NCBI RefSeq assembly: GCF_013409935.1
Contig: NZ_JACCCO010000002.1
Span: forward strand, 1,240,001 to 1,304,000
Origin: Streptosporangium sandarakinum
GTDB taxonomy: Bacteria; Actinomycetota; Actinomycetes; Streptosporangiales; Streptosporangiaceae
Reading direction: 5' to 3'
DNA: 64,000 nt
Shown piece by piece: positions 25,278-34,510 of the stretch. The translations under genes and the position numbers were made by a program. Every line of letters begins with the position of its first letter. The stretch's first letter is position 1. The notes below the pieces were generated by a model that searched no databases, was not told where the DNA came from, and saw only the letters and a list, made by a program, of their open reading frames with translations.

Positions 25278-26447
25278 GTGACCGCCCCCTCCAACGACAC
25301 GCTCACGATCCTCCTCATCGAGGACGACGCGGGCGACGCCTTCCTCGTGGAGGAGCTGCTCGGTGAGTCGGAGAACCCTCCTAAGATCATTTGGGCGCGC
25401 TCCCTGGCCGAGACCAGGGAGCGGCTCACCCCCGATGTGCAGTGCGTGCTCGTAGACCTCTCCCTGCCCGACGCCAGCGACCTGGAGGCGCTGGAGCAGG
25501 TGCTGTCGATGGCTCCCGACACCGCGGTGCTCGTGCTGACCGGCCTCAACGACACCCACGTCGGCGTCGAGGCCGTCGCCGCGGGCGCCCAGGACTTCCT
25601 GGTCAAGCAGGACGTGGAGGCCAGGCTGCTGGCCCGGGCGATCAGCTACGCGATGGAGCGCAAGCGCGCCGACCTGGCGCAGCGCAGCCTCGTCGAGGCC
25701 CAGCTGACGGCCAAGGAGAACGCCCGTCTCGAACGCAGGCTGCTGCCGGTCCCGCTGCTGGAGACCGCCGACCTGGAGCACCAGGCCCGCTACCTCCCCG
25801 GCCGTCGCCGCGCCCTGCTCGCCGGTGACTTCTGGGACACCGTCCAGGGTCCCGACGGCGCCGTGCACGTCGTCGTCGGCGACGTGTGCGGGCACGGCCC
25901 GGACGAGGCGGCCCTGGGCGTGGCGCTGCGGATCGCCTGGCGGACCCTGGTCCTGGCCGGGCACACCGGCAACGAGCTGCTGAGCACCCTCGACTCGGTG
26001 CTGCGCCTCGAACGGAAGTCCCCGGAGATCTTCACGACGCTCTGCATCGCCACGATCGACGCCTCCCTGGACCGCGCCCGGATGCACGTGGTCGGCCATC
26101 CCCCGCCCCTGCTGATCCGCGACGGCGCGATCGGCGTGCTGCAGGGCACCCCCTCCGGTCCCCCGCTCGGGATCTTCCAGGGCGTCGACTGGTCGGAGAT
26201 CGAGGTGCCGCTGGGCGACGAGTGGTCGATGCTCCTCTACACCGACGGCCTGATCGAGGCCACCGTGGGCGGCGGCCCCGACCTGCTCGGCACCGAGGGC
26301 CTGCTCAGGCTGGTCCACGAGCAGGGCGGCATCCACCTCGACCGGCTCATCGAGCGGGTGATCGAGCTGAACCGCGACGCGCTCAGCGACGACCTCGCCA
26401 CCGTCCTCATCTCCCGGTCCGGCACGCGGGAGCGGGAGATGGGGTGA
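25278..26447 (+). CDS. Response regulator with SpoIIE/RsbU-type PP2C phosphatase output
   Basis: 389 residues. The receiver domain is residues about 10-125 with acidic pocket LLIEDDAGD, phosphoacceptor Asp in CVLVDLSLPD and Lys in DFLVKQD. A short coiled linker leads to a PP2C/SpoIIE phosphatase domain (about 165-388) with metal-site motifs LAGDFWD, VVGDVCGHGPDEA, LYTDGLIEA and DDLATVLI. Such proteins dephosphorylate anti-anti-sigma factors to release alternative sigma factors. GTG 25278 has AAGAGG 5 bases upstream and is preferred to an earlier ATG at 25221. The stop overlaps the kinase start (TGATG), so the three signalling genes form one operon. Confidence 0.9.
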   Translation: MTAPSNDTLTILLIEDDAGDAFLVEELLGESENPPKIIWARSLAETRERLTPDVQCVLVDLSLPDASDLEALEQVLSMAPDTAVLVLTGLNDTHVGVEAVAAGAQDFLVKQDVEARLLARAISYAMERKRADLAQRSLVEAQLTAKENARLERRLLPVPLLETADLEHQARYLPGRRRALLAGDFWDTVQGPDGAVHVVVGDVCGHGPDEAALGVALRIAWRTLVLAGHTGNELLSTLDSVLRLERKSPEIFTTLCIATIDASLDRARMHVVGHPPPLLIRDGAIGVLQGTPSGPPLGIFQGVDWSEIEVPLGDEWSMLLYTDGLIEATVGGGPDLLGTEGLLRLVHEQGGIHLDRLIERVIELNRDALSDDLATVLISRSGTREREMG

Positions 26448-28030
26448 TGAGCGACCGCGGACGCCTGCGCCCGCTGCCCGCCCCCGAGCCCGCGACGGGC
26501 TTCGGCAAGCTGCGGGTCGGGCAGTGGTTCCTGCTCACCGGGGTGCTGATCGCGGCGGCCCTGGCGATCACCGGCCTCTTCGCGGTCGCCTCGATGAAAG
26601 AGGTCAACCGGCTGCGGGGCGCCGTGGTCGACGTCGTCGACCCCGCTGCGCTGCGCACCCTGGAGATCTCCAACGCGCTGACCGCGCAGGAGAGCTCCGC
26701 GCGGACGTACGGCAGGACGAACGAGGAGCGCTCCCTGCTGGCCTACCGCGCCGCCGTCACCGACGAGGCCAAGGCGATGGCCGAGCTCGAACGGCTGATG
26801 CCCCGCATGCCGGAGGGCGACGCGGTCCGCGCCGAGGTCCAGCGGATCAGGGCCGCCGGGGACGCCTGGCGGCGCGACTACGCCGAACCGCTCATCGCCT
26901 CGGTGCCGACCTACAAGACCGAGACCGCCCAGCGGATGGCGCCGGTCAACGCCGAGCGGTTCACCGAGGTCCGCCGGTCGCTGGACACCCTCCGGGCGCA
27001 CCTGAACCGGCTGCACGACGAGGGGAGCGCCCGGCTGAACCGGGGCTGGACTGCGCTCTACGTGGCGCTCGGCGTGATCGTCGCCGTCCTGGTGCTGGCC
27101 GGGATCGGCGCGTTGCTGATCGTGCGCTTCGCCGTACTGCGCCCGCTGGCCGAGCTGACCGAGCAGGTCCGCGCGGTCGGCCAGGGGGACTTCGACCACC
27201 GACTGAAGGTCGAGCGGCCGTCGGAGCTGTCGGAGCTGTCCGGGCACGTCGACGCCATGCGCCGCCGCATGCTGGCGGAGTGGCGGCGCGCCTCCGAGGC
27301 GCAGGCCAAGCTGGAGGAGCAGGCCGCCGAGCTGCGGCGCTCCAACAGCGAGCTGGAGCAGTTCGCCTACGTCGCCAGCCACGACCTGCAGGAGCCGCTC
27401 CGCAAGGTGGCCAGCTTCACCCAGATGCTCGACCAGCGCTACGGCGACCAGCTCGACGCCCGCGCCAAGCAGTACATCGCCTTCGCCGTGGACGGCGCCA
27501 AGCGCATGCAGCTCCTCATCAACGACCTGCTCGACTTCTCCAGGGTCGGCAGGATCGGCGGGGAGATGACCACGCTCGACGCCGACGCGCCCCTGCGGGC
27601 CGCGCTGAAGAACCTCGCCGCGCCCATCGAGGAGGCCGGCGCGACCGTGACCTCCGACGAGCTGCCCGTGGTGCGCGGCAACCGGTCCCAGCTCACCCAG
27701 CTCTTCCAGAACCTCATCGGCAACGCGGTGAAGTTCCGCTCGGAGGAGCCGCCGAAGATCCACATCGGCGTGCGGCGCGACGGTGACGTGTGGGAGTTCT
27801 CCTGCGCCGACAACGGCATAGGCATCGACGGCAAATACACTGAACGCATCTTCCTGATCTTCCAGCGTCTGCACGGCCGGGACGCCTACGCCGGCACCGG
27901 TATCGGGCTGGCCCTTTGCAAGAAGATCGTCGAGTACCACGGCGGCCGGATCTGGGTGGAACAGCCGGCGCCCGGCACGACGGGGACGACCTTCAAGTGG
28001 ACCCTTCCTGATGGAGAGACTCATGAATGA
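26447..28030 (+). CDS. CHASE3-like sensor histidine kinase
   Basis: 527 residues. A first membrane helix (about 26-47) is followed by an extracytoplasmic helical CHASE3-like domain (about 50-195), a second helix (about 203-228) and HAMP ([20 protein letters not shown]). A coiled linker leads to HisKA with phospho-His in [12 protein letters not shown] (about 312). The HATPase domain has N-box [10 protein letters not shown]1 DNGIGID and G2 [18 protein letters not shown]. The phytochrome-like HDLQEPLR box is typical of kinases paired with Rcp1-type regulators, exactly as found next door. It probably phosphorylates both receiver proteins flanking it (inference). Confidence 0.92.
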   Translation: MSDRGRLRPLPAPEPATGFGKLRVGQWFLLTGVLIAAALAITGLFAVASMKEVNRLRGAVVDVVDPAALRTLEISNALTAQESSARTYGRTNEERSLLAYRAAVTDEAKAMAELERLMPRMPEGDAVRAEVQRIRAAGDAWRRDYAEPLIASVPTYKTETAQRMAPVNAERFTEVRRSLDTLRAHLNRLHDEGSARLNRGWTALYVALGVIVAVLVLAGIGALLIVRFAVLRPLAELTEQVRAVGQGDFDHRLKVERPSELSELSGHVDAMRRRMLAEWRRASEAQAKLEEQAAELRRSNSELEQFAYVASHDLQEPLRKVASFTQMLDQRYGDQLDARAKQYIAFAVDGAKRMQLLINDLLDFSRVGRIGGEMTTLDADAPLRAALKNLAAPIEEAGATVTSDELPVVRGNRSQLTQLFQNLIGNAVKFRSEEPPKIHIGVRRDGDVWEFSCADNGIGIDGKYTERIFLIFQRLHGRDAYAGTGIGLALCKKIVEYHGGRIWVEQPAPGTTGTTFKWTLPDGETHE

Positions 28031-28472
28031 CCTGCGCTGGATCGACGTGCTCCTGGTCGAGGACGACCCGGGTGACGTCCTCCTGACCAAGGAGGCGTTC
28101 GAGCTCAACAAGGTCCGCAACAAGCTGCACGTCGTCAACGACGGCGAGCAGGCCATGGCCTTCCTGCGCCAGGAGGGCGAGTACGCCGACGCCCCCCGGC
28201 CCGACCTGATCCTGCTCGACCTCAACCTCCCCCGCAAGGACGGCCGGGAGGTGCTGCAGGACATAAAGTCCGACGAGAAACTGCGGGGCATCCCCGTGGT
28301 CGTGCTGACGACGTCGGAGTCCGAGGAGGACATCCTGCGCAGCTACAACCTGCACGCCAACGCCTACGTCTCCAAGCCCGTCGACTTCGACCAGTTCATC
28401 AGCGTGGTCCGGCGCATCGACGACTTCTTCGTGACCGTGGTCAAGCTGCCCAACAGCGGCCAGCGGTACTGA
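28023..28472 (+). CDS. Rcp1-type single-domain response regulator
   Basis: 149 residues forming only a receiver domain: acidic pair [10 protein letters not shown], phosphoacceptor Asp in [13 protein letters not shown], Thr/Ser in [11 protein letters not shown], and Lys in AYVSKPVDF. No DNA-binding domain, so it likely relays phosphate or binds a partner protein. ATG 28023 is placed 5 bases after GGAGAG and overlaps the kinase stop by 8 bases, indicating coupled translation; ATG 28011 is a less likely alternative. Confidence 0.92.
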   Translation: MNDLRWIDVLLVEDDPGDVLLTKEAFELNKVRNKLHVVNDGEQAMAFLRQEGEYADAPRPDLILLDLNLPRKDGREVLQDIKSDEKLRGIPVVVLTTSESEEDILRSYNLHANAYVSKPVDFDQFISVVRRIDDFFVTVVKLPNSGQRY

Positions 28473-28504
28473 CCTCTCCTCCCTCCCTGTCCCGCGCGGC
28501 CGGC

Positions 28505-28532
28505 GCGGGGCCGCCACCCGCCGCGGCCCCGC
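28505..28532 (+). terminator. Hairpin after the signalling operon
   Basis: GCGGGGCCGC (28505-28514) pairs perfectly with GCGGCCCCGC (28523-28532) over an 8-nt loop, 33 bases after the stop. The rest of the gap up to 29004 is a C-rich low-complexity stretch (28560-28740) and the sdh promoter area. Confidence 0.55.
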
Positions 28533-28808
28533 GGGCCCGCCCGCCGTTCCTTCGCGTTCCGCCACACGCGCCCCTCCGGCCCCGCCTCGCGCCCGCTCGC
28601 GGCTCTCCGATCTCGCCTCTCACGTCCGCCCGCGGCCCTTCGGTCCCGCCTCGCGCGCCCGCCTCGCGCGTCCGCCCGCGCCCGTCCTCACCGGCCCGCT
28701 TCGCCGGTCTGCCGGCCTTCGGCGCCGCCGGCCGCCGTGACCGACGATCTCCCCACGTCCCGCCCTCGCGGACGGCCTTGACCGGCCGGTGACTTCTTCC
28801 TGACCAAC

Positions 28809-28858
28809 GTGACGGGAATCACACCGAGAGCGGGAAAATGTGAGTGACCTTTCTCACA
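28809..28858 (+). promoter_or_regulatory. CRP-like dyad and second inverted repeat upstream of the Sdh1-type operon
   Basis: GTGA-N6-TCAC at 28809-28822 has the core of a CRP/FNR-type site. A second dyad, TGTGAG-N8-CTCACA, is at 28839-28858. They lie about 150-200 bp before the first gene of the operon. No -10/-35 pair was assigned with confidence. Confidence 0.35.
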
Positions 28859-29004
28859 CAACCCCCGGGCCGCGCCGTAACGTATCCCCCACCAATACAC
28901 GCGCGCACGCTGAGCCGGCGCGACGAAGGCCTCCGGCGCGACGCACAAATTAAATGACCCGGACCCCACGGCAGCAGGGTTCGCGGGAGGTGGAGAGGTC
29001 AAAA

Positions 29005-29793
29005 ATGACCCAGACAACGGCCGAGAGCACGGCCAGAAGGCAACGTGCGCAGATCAAGGAACGCACCCTGCGGACGGACCAGTGGTGGCGCTACCCCCTG
29101 GTCACCTTCATCATCTTCATGGCGTTCCTGATCTACGCCACGTGGGCGATCTTCGATAAGAGCTTCTTCGTCTCCCCGTATCACGCGCCGTTCGCCTCCC
29201 CGTGTCTGGCGCAGGCGACCTGCCCGGAGGAGGCCCGGCTGTTCGGCTTCGCGCCGTTCGGCGACTGGTACACCCTGCCGCCCGGCCTGCTGATCCTCGG
29301 CCTGCCCGCCGGGTTCCGCTTCACCTGCTACTACTACCGCAAGGCCTACTACCGCGGCTTCTGGCTCTCGCCCCCGGCGTGCGCGGTGGGCGAGCCGCAC
29401 CGCCGCTACACCGGCGAGTCCCGCTTCCCGCTGATCCTGCAGAACATCCACCGCTACTTCTTCTACGCGGCGATCGTGATCGGCCTGATCCTCGCCATCG
29501 ACGCGGTGAAGGCCCTCATCGGCAAGCCGGACGGCCTCGGCACGTGGATCCTGATCATCAACGCCGTCTTCATCAACCTGTACACGCTGTCGTGCCACTC
29601 CTGCCGGCACATCACGGCCGGGCGCCTGAACCACTTCTCCCGGCACCCCGTCAGGTACCGGGCCTGGGGCTTCGTCTCCAAGCTCAACGCCAAGCACCAG
29701 GAGCTGGCGCTGATCTCGATGTTCACGGTCATGGGAGCCGACCTCTACGTCCGGCTGGTCGCCAAGGGCATCATCAACTTCCCGTTCGCATAA
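29005..29793 (+). CDS. Sdh1-type succinate dehydrogenase membrane anchor
   Basis: 262 residues with about five membrane helices (around 30-52, 86-106, 147-168, 180-200 and 230-252). It resembles the Rv0249c-type anchor of mycobacterial Sdh1. The conserved loop YYYRKAYYRGFWLSPPACAVGEPHRRYTGE is given here as YYYRKAYYRGFW then CAVGEPHRRY, and SCHSCRHITAGRLNHFS supplies Cys/His pairs. ATG 29005 is chosen because GGAGGTGGAGAGG lies at 28986-28998; an upstream ATG at 28954 lacks such a site. It is the first gene of an operon with sdhA and sdhB, with 9 bases to the next start. Confidence 0.85.
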   Translation: MTQTTAESTARRQRAQIKERTLRTDQWWRYPLVTFIIFMAFLIYATWAIFDKSFFVSPYHAPFASPCLAQATCPEEARLFGFAPFGDWYTLPPGLLILGLPAGFRFTCYYYRKAYYRGFWLSPPACAVGEPHRRYTGESRFPLILQNIHRYFFYAAIVIGLILAIDAVKALIGKPDGLGTWILIINAVFINLYTLSCHSCRHITAGRLNHFSRHPVRYRAWGFVSKLNAKHQELALISMFTVMGADLYVRLVAKGIINFPFA

Positions 29794-29802
29794 GGATCTG
29801 CT

Positions 29803-31692
29803 GTGGAAATCGAGCGTCACGAATACGACGTCGTCGTCATCGGGGCCGGCGGCGCGGGGCTGCGGGCGGCCATCGAGGCCCGCCAGCAGGGCAAGCGGAC
29901 CGCGATCATCTGCAAGTCGCTGTTCGGCAAGGCGCACACCGTCATGGCCGAGGGCGGCGCCGCCGCCGCCATGGGCAACGTCAACAGCGACGACAACTGG
30001 ATGGTGCACTTCCGCGACACCATGCGCGGCGGCAAGTTCCTCAACAACTGGAGGATGGCCGAACTTCACGCCAAGGAGGCGCCGGACCGGGTCTGGGAGC
30101 TGGAGGCGTGGGGCGCGCTGTTCGACCGCACCAAGGACGGCAAGATCAGCCAGCGTAACTTCGGCGGTCACGAGTATCCCCGGCTGGCCCACGTCGGCGA
30201 CCGTACAGGCCTGGAGATGATCCGCACCCTGCAGCAGCGGGTCGTCGCGCTCCAGCAGGAGGACGAGCGGCGGCACGGCGACGCGGAGGCCTACATCAAG
30301 GTCTTCGCCGAGTGCACGGTGACCCGCCTGCTCAAGGACGGCGACGCGATCTCCGGCGCCTTCGGCTACTGGCGGGAGAACGGCAGGTTCGTCCTCTTCG
30401 ACGCCCCGGCGGTCGTGCTGGCCACCGGCGGCATCGGCAAGTCCTACGTGGTGACCTCCAACTCCTGGGAGTACACCGGGGACGGCCACGCGCTGGCGCT
30501 GCTGGCCGGGGCCAAGCTGATCAACATGGAGTTCATCCAGTTCCACCCCACCGGGATGGTCTGGCCGCCGTCGGTCCGCGGCATCCTCGTCACCGAGTCC
30601 GTACGCGGTGACGGCGGGGTGCTGAAGAACTCCGAGGGCAGGCGCTTCATGTTCGACTACATCCCCGAGGTGTTCAAGGACAAGTACGCCACCACCGAGG
30701 AGGAGGCCGACCGCTGGTACACCGACCAGGCGGGCAACCGCCGTCCCCCGGAGCTGCTGCCCCGTGACGAGGTGGCCCGCGCCATCAACTCCGAGGTCAA
30801 GGCCGGTCGCGGATCACCCCAGGGCGGCGTCTTCCTGGACGTCTCCAGCCGGCTGCCCGCCGCCGAGATCACCCGGCGGCTGCCGTCGATGCACCACCAG
30901 TTCAAGGAACTGGCCGACGTCGACATCACGAAGGAGCCCATGCAGGTCGGCCCGACCTGCCACTACATCATGGGCGGCGTCGAGGTTGACGCCGACACCG
31001 GTGCGGCGTCCGTCCCCGGCCTCTTCGCGGCCGGTGAGGTCTCCGGCGGCATGCACGGCTCCAACCGGCTCGGCGGCAACTCGCTGTCCGACCTGCTGGT
31101 CTTCGGCCGCCGCGCGGGCGCCGGAGCCGCCGCCTACGTCGACGGCCTCCGGGCGCGACCCAAGGTCGCCGACGACGCGGTGGAGGCGGCCAGGGCCGAG
31201 GCGCTGGCGCCGCTGGAGCGGTCGGGGGAGAACCCCTACGTGGTCCACCAGGAGCTGCAGCGGACGATGAACGAGCTGGTCGGCATCATCCGCAGGTCCG
31301 AGGAGATCACCGAGGCGCTGGAGGCGGTGGGCAAGCTCAAGGAGCGGGCCGAGCACGTCGGGGCGACCGGGAGCCGGATCTACAACCCCGGCTGGCACCT
31401 CTCCCTCGACCTGCGCAACATGCTGCTGGTCTCCGAGTGCGTGGCCAAGGCGGCCCTGCTCCGCGAGGAGAGCCGCGGCGGCCACACCCGCGACGACTTC
31501 CCGGGCATGTCGCCGGAGTGGCGCCGCAGACTTCTGTCCTGCGCCCTGGGCCCGGACGGTTCGGTCACGGTGGAGGAGGAGGTCCAGCCGTCCATGCGCG
31601 GTGACCTGATCAGGCTCTTCGAGCGCGACGAGCTGAAGAAGTACATGACGGACGAAGAGCTGGCCGACTTCGACGCGTTGGTCAAGGAGTGA
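29803..31692 (+). CDS. sdhA: Sdh1-type succinate dehydrogenase/fumarate reductase flavoprotein subunit
   Basis: 629 residues. FAD fold at VVIGAGGAGLRAAIEARQ (about 10-27), covalent-FAD His in GKAHTVMAEGGAAAA (about 45), and the substrate-binding segment HPTGMVWPP plus GSNRLGGNSLSDLLVFG near 415. It is clearly a different lineage from the sdhA at 21026-22954, closer to Rv0248c-type mycobacterial Sdh1. GTG 29803 follows AAGGAT at 29792-29797. The stop TGA is 2 bases before the ATG of sdhB. Sdh1-type enzymes in mycobacteria are used during aerobic growth, which may differ from the b558 type. Confidence 0.92.
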   Translation: MEIERHEYDVVVIGAGGAGLRAAIEARQQGKRTAIICKSLFGKAHTVMAEGGAAAAMGNVNSDDNWMVHFRDTMRGGKFLNNWRMAELHAKEAPDRVWELEAWGALFDRTKDGKISQRNFGGHEYPRLAHVGDRTGLEMIRTLQQRVVALQQEDERRHGDAEAYIKVFAECTVTRLLKDGDAISGAFGYWRENGRFVLFDAPAVVLATGGIGKSYVVTSNSWEYTGDGHALALLAGAKLINMEFIQFHPTGMVWPPSVRGILVTESVRGDGGVLKNSEGRRFMFDYIPEVFKDKYATTEEEADRWYTDQAGNRRPPELLPRDEVARAINSEVKAGRGSPQGGVFLDVSSRLPAAEITRRLPSMHHQFKELADVDITKEPMQVGPTCHYIMGGVEVDADTGAASVPGLFAAGEVSGGMHGSNRLGGNSLSDLLVFGRRAGAGAAAYVDGLRARPKVADDAVEAARAEALAPLERSGENPYVVHQELQRTMNELVGIIRRSEEITEALEAVGKLKERAEHVGATGSRIYNPGWHLSLDLRNMLLVSECVAKAALLREESRGGHTRDDFPGMSPEWRRRLLSCALGPDGSVTVEEEVQPSMRGDLIRLFERDELKKYMTDEELADFDALVKE

Positions 31693-31694
31693 CC

Positions 31695-32456
31695 ATGAGT
31701 TACAAGGCGAAGTTCCGTGTGTGGCGGGGCGAGGGCGGCGAGGGACGGCTGGAGGACTTCACCGTCGAGGTGAACGACGGCGAGGTCGTCCTCGACATCA
31801 TCCACCGGCTCCAGGCCACCCAGGCGCCCGACCTCGCGGTCCGATGGAACTGCAAGGCCGGCAAGTGCGGCTCCTGCTCCATGGAGATCAACGGCAAGCC
31901 CCGGCTCGGCTGCATGACCCGGATGTCCACCTTCGCGGAGGACGAGACGATCACCGTGACGCCCATGCGGGCGTTCCCGGTGATCAAGGACCTGGTCACC
32001 GACGTCTCGTTCAACTACCAGAAGGCCAGGGAGATCCCGTCCTTCACCCCGCCGTCGGACGTGAAGCCGGGCGAGTACCGCATGCAGCAGATCGACGTCG
32101 AGCGGTCCCAGGAGTTCCGCAAGTGCATCGAGTGCTTCATGTGCAACAACGTCTGCCACGTGATCCGTGACCACGAGGAGAACAAGCCGGCCTTCGCCGG
32201 TCCGCGCTTCCTCATGCGGATCGCCGAGCTGGACATGCACCCCTACGACGTGGCGGACCGCAAGGACGCCGCGCAGGAGGAGCACGGCCTCGGCTACTGC
32301 AACATCACCAAGTGCTGCACCGAGGTCTGCCCGGAACACATCAAGATCACCGACAACGCGCTGATCCCGATGAAGGAGCGCGTCGTCGACCGGAGGTACG
32401 ACCCGCTGGTCTGGCTCGGCAACAAGATCTTCCGGCGTTCCGACGCGAAGCGGTGA
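31695..32456 (+). CDS. sdhB: Sdh1-type succinate dehydrogenase iron-sulfur subunit
   Basis: 253 residues. [2Fe-2S] ligands CKAGKCGSCSMEING with a later Cys in RLGCMTRM; [4Fe-4S]/[3Fe-4S] ligands CIECFMCNNVCHV (about 142-154) and CNITKCCTEVCPEHI (about 198-212). ATG 31695 has AAGGAG five bases before it; a GTG at 31689 inside the sdhA end is the alternative. Last gene of the operon and followed by a strong intrinsic terminator. Confidence 0.92.
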   Translation: MSYKAKFRVWRGEGGEGRLEDFTVEVNDGEVVLDIIHRLQATQAPDLAVRWNCKAGKCGSCSMEINGKPRLGCMTRMSTFAEDETITVTPMRAFPVIKDLVTDVSFNYQKAREIPSFTPPSDVKPGEYRMQQIDVERSQEFRKCIECFMCNNVCHVIRDHEENKPAFAGPRFLMRIAELDMHPYDVADRKDAAQEEHGLGYCNITKCCTEVCPEHIKITDNALIPMKERVVDRRYDPLVWLGNKIFRRSDAKR

Positions 32457-32518
32457 TCCCCTCCCCCGGCGGGTGATCACCGTCCACGGCGTCCGCTGAC
32501 GGCGCCGGTGTCCACTGA

Positions 32519-32560
32519 CGGCGCCGGCCACGCACCCGCGTGGCCGGCGCCGCCGCTTTT
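32519..32560 (+). terminator. Intrinsic terminator of the Sdh1-type operon
   Basis: A perfect 14-bp stem (32519-32532 with 32539-32552), a 6-nt loop, and TTTT at 32557-32560. This is the clearest Rho-independent terminator in the window. Confidence 0.85.
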
Positions 32561-32640
32561 CACCCGGCGGGAGATCGTACGGGTCCGGCGGGACGCGCCG
32601 GGCCAGGCGGCCGTCCGGGCCCGTGGAACGGCCGTGCTCA

Positions 32641-32719
32641 GCGGCCGTCCTGGCGGAACCCGCGACGAGCGGCCATGATGAGCGGCCGTTCTGGCGGAAC
32701 CGCCGTGACGAGCGGCCGT
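32641..32719. repeat. Imperfect direct repeat of about 41 bp
   Basis: GCGGCCGTCCTGGCGGAACC at 32641 recurs with one change at 32682, and a third partial copy (GCGGCCGT) starts at 32712. It lies in the 280-bp gap between convergent sdhB and the low-complexity membrane protein gene. No gene is seen there. Confidence 0.5.
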
Positions 32720-32737
32720 CGGGGCCCGCGGTAGGCG

Positions 32738-34471
32738 TCAGGACGAGCGGCGGAAGAGCCCGCGCTTCTTCCTGCCCTCGGCCCGCTCCGGCAGGGGATG
32801 CGTCACCGTACCCGTCGGCCCGGCACCGGAGGGTGCTCCGGGAACCGGTTCCTGGCCGGGGAACGCCCCGGGAACCGGCTCCTGACCGGAGGGCGCCTCG
32901 GCGAAGCCGGGCTCCCGGCCGGAAGACGGCAGCTCCCCGGGGCCGGGTTCGAGGGTGGAGGCGGCTTCCGAGCCGGGCCGCGGCCCATCCGTCGGACCCG
33001 TCGGACCCTCCGTGCCGGATCGTGCCTCATCCGTCAGGCCCTCGCCGGGCCGTGCCCCACCGGCGGGCGGCCGGGCCGGTTCGAAGAAGCCCCGGGCGTG
33101 GTCGCCGGGCTCTCCCCGCTCCGGGGAGGACGGCGAGCCGCCGCGGTCCACGCCCGCCTCACCGGAGGGACCGGGGTGGCCGGCCGCCCCACGGGGCAGG
33201 TCGTCGTCCCCCTCACCGGGAGGGAGATCGCCGGGACCGGCGGGCCGGGCGGCCGGGCCGGGGAAGGCGTCCTCGTCCAGGGGGTGGAAGGTGCCCGGGA
33301 CGTCGGGCGCCATCGCCTCGTCGTGCACCGCGCCGTACATCCCGTCATGCTCCGCCGGGCCGTACGGCTCCGCGTACGGCGGATATCCGGCGGGCGCGTG
33401 CTCATGACCCGGCGGCGGATATCCGGCGGGCGCGTGCTCGTGGCCGGGCGGCAGGTAGGCCGTCCCGTACGGCTGCCCGCCGTACGGGTGCTCGTACGGC
33501 CGGCCGTACGCCTCGGGGGCGTAGCCCTCGGGGTACCCCTGCGGGTACATGTGCATGGGCACCAGGCTGACGATCGGGGCGTAGGCCGTGCCGCCCTGGT
33601 AGGTCCCCGGCGGGAAGCCCGGCGCGGCCGCGTAACCCGGGCCGGCGGGGTAGGCCGCGGGACCGGCGGGGTAGGCCATCGGGTCGGCCGGGCCGCGGTA
33701 GGCCGGAGAACGGGGGCCCGCCCGGCGGACGGCCGCCGCGTGGGCGAGGCGGCGCAGTCTGCCCTCGAAGATCAGTACGGCGAACAGCACCAGCAGCACC
33801 AGGATCAGCGCCGGGATGGCGAGCTGGCCGCTCAGCGTGGCGCTGTCGAACTCCGAGCCCGCGTTGCGGATCTCGTGGCGGACCGGCGCGGGAGCGGTCT
33901 CCTCCAACGGGGTGTCGCTCGGCTGCGGCGTGGCGGTGGGGACCGTGGTCGGCTGCGGCTGCGTCTCGGTGCTGGGGAACGACGGATCCGGGTCGCTGGT
34001 CGTCGGCGGCGTCACCGGCTCGTTGGCGGGGGTGGTGGGAGGCGGTTCGACGGGGGGCGCGGCGGTCTGCTGCGGCGCCGGCACCGTCACGGTCTCGCGC
34101 ACGGTCTTCGTCGGCTTCGGAGTCTTCGTCGGTTTCGGAGGGACGATGACCGTGGTGTGCACCGTCCGGGGAGCCGGCTTCGGCGGAGCGGGGGGCGCCT
34201 CCTCAGGGGACGCCGTGACCGTGACCGTGACGACCGGCGTGGGCTCCTCCTCGCACGGAGCGGCGGGGTCGGTGCCGCACCCCGGGACCTCATCGGGGGT
34301 GTCGGCCACCAGCACGGTCGCCGGATCGGAGATCGGAGCGGTGAGCGGCGCGGCAGCAAGAAGCACCGCACCGCTCAGTCCGAGAGACATGGCGACGGCG
34401 GATAAAGCCGCCGTCCGTCGCGATCGCGCCAACCGTGCCCTCCGCGAATTTCCCAGCCTTAAACCCGCCAA
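32738..34471 (-). CDS. Low-complexity Pro/Thr-rich secreted protein with one membrane helix
   Basis: 577 residues, no known family. A signal-like hydrophobic stretch (about 22-45) is followed by a Pro/Thr-rich extracellular region (about 60-205; PPKPTKTPKPTKT, PPTTPANEPVTPPTT) and a single membrane helix (about 218-240, IPALILVLLVLFAVLIF). The cytoplasmic tail is Tyr/Pro/Gly rich and then acidic; it contains a duplicated PPGHEHAPAGYP unit (about 345-370) with possible metal-binding His. It ends KKRGLFRRSS. The TTG start at 34471 has no ribosome binding site; TAGTAT sits about 6 bases upstream, so the mRNA could be leaderless. ATG 34390 is an alternative. It is last in the secretion-like cluster. 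Confidence 0.65.
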   Translation of the reverse strand: MAGLRLGNSRRARLARSRRTAALSAVAMSLGLSGAVLLAAAPLTAPISDPATVLVADTPDEVPGCGTDPAAPCEEEPTPVVTVTVTASPEEAPPAPPKPAPRTVHTTVIVPPKPTKTPKPTKTVRETVTVPAPQQTAAPPVEPPPTTPANEPVTPPTTSDPDPSFPSTETQPQPTTVPTATPQPSDTPLEETAPAPVRHEIRNAGSEFDSATLSGQLAIPALILVLLVLFAVLIFEGRLRRLAHAAAVRRAGPRSPAYRGPADPMAYPAGPAAYPAGPGYAAAPGFPPGTYQGGTAYAPIVSLVPMHMYPQGYPEGYAPEAYGRPYEHPYGGQPYGTAYLPPGHEHAPAGYPPPGHEHAPAGYPPYAEPYGPAEHDGMYGAVHDEAMAPDVPGTFHPLDEDAFPGPAARPAGPGDLPPGEGDDDLPRGAAGHPGPSGEAGVDRGGSPSSPERGEPGDHARGFFEPARPPAGGARPGEGLTDEARSGTEGPTGPTDGPRPGSEAASTLEPGPGELPSSGREPGFAEAPSGQEPVPGAFPGQEPVPGAPSGAGPTGTVTHPLPERAEGRKKRGLFRRSS

Positions 34472-34510
34472 GGAAATACTAGTTGGGCAAAAGTAACAGT
34501 AAACCGCTTT

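Noticed and set aside
28560-28740. Possible small gene in the C-rich stretch after the response regulator
   Set aside because: Low complexity on all frames, no ribosome binding site and no recognisable protein.
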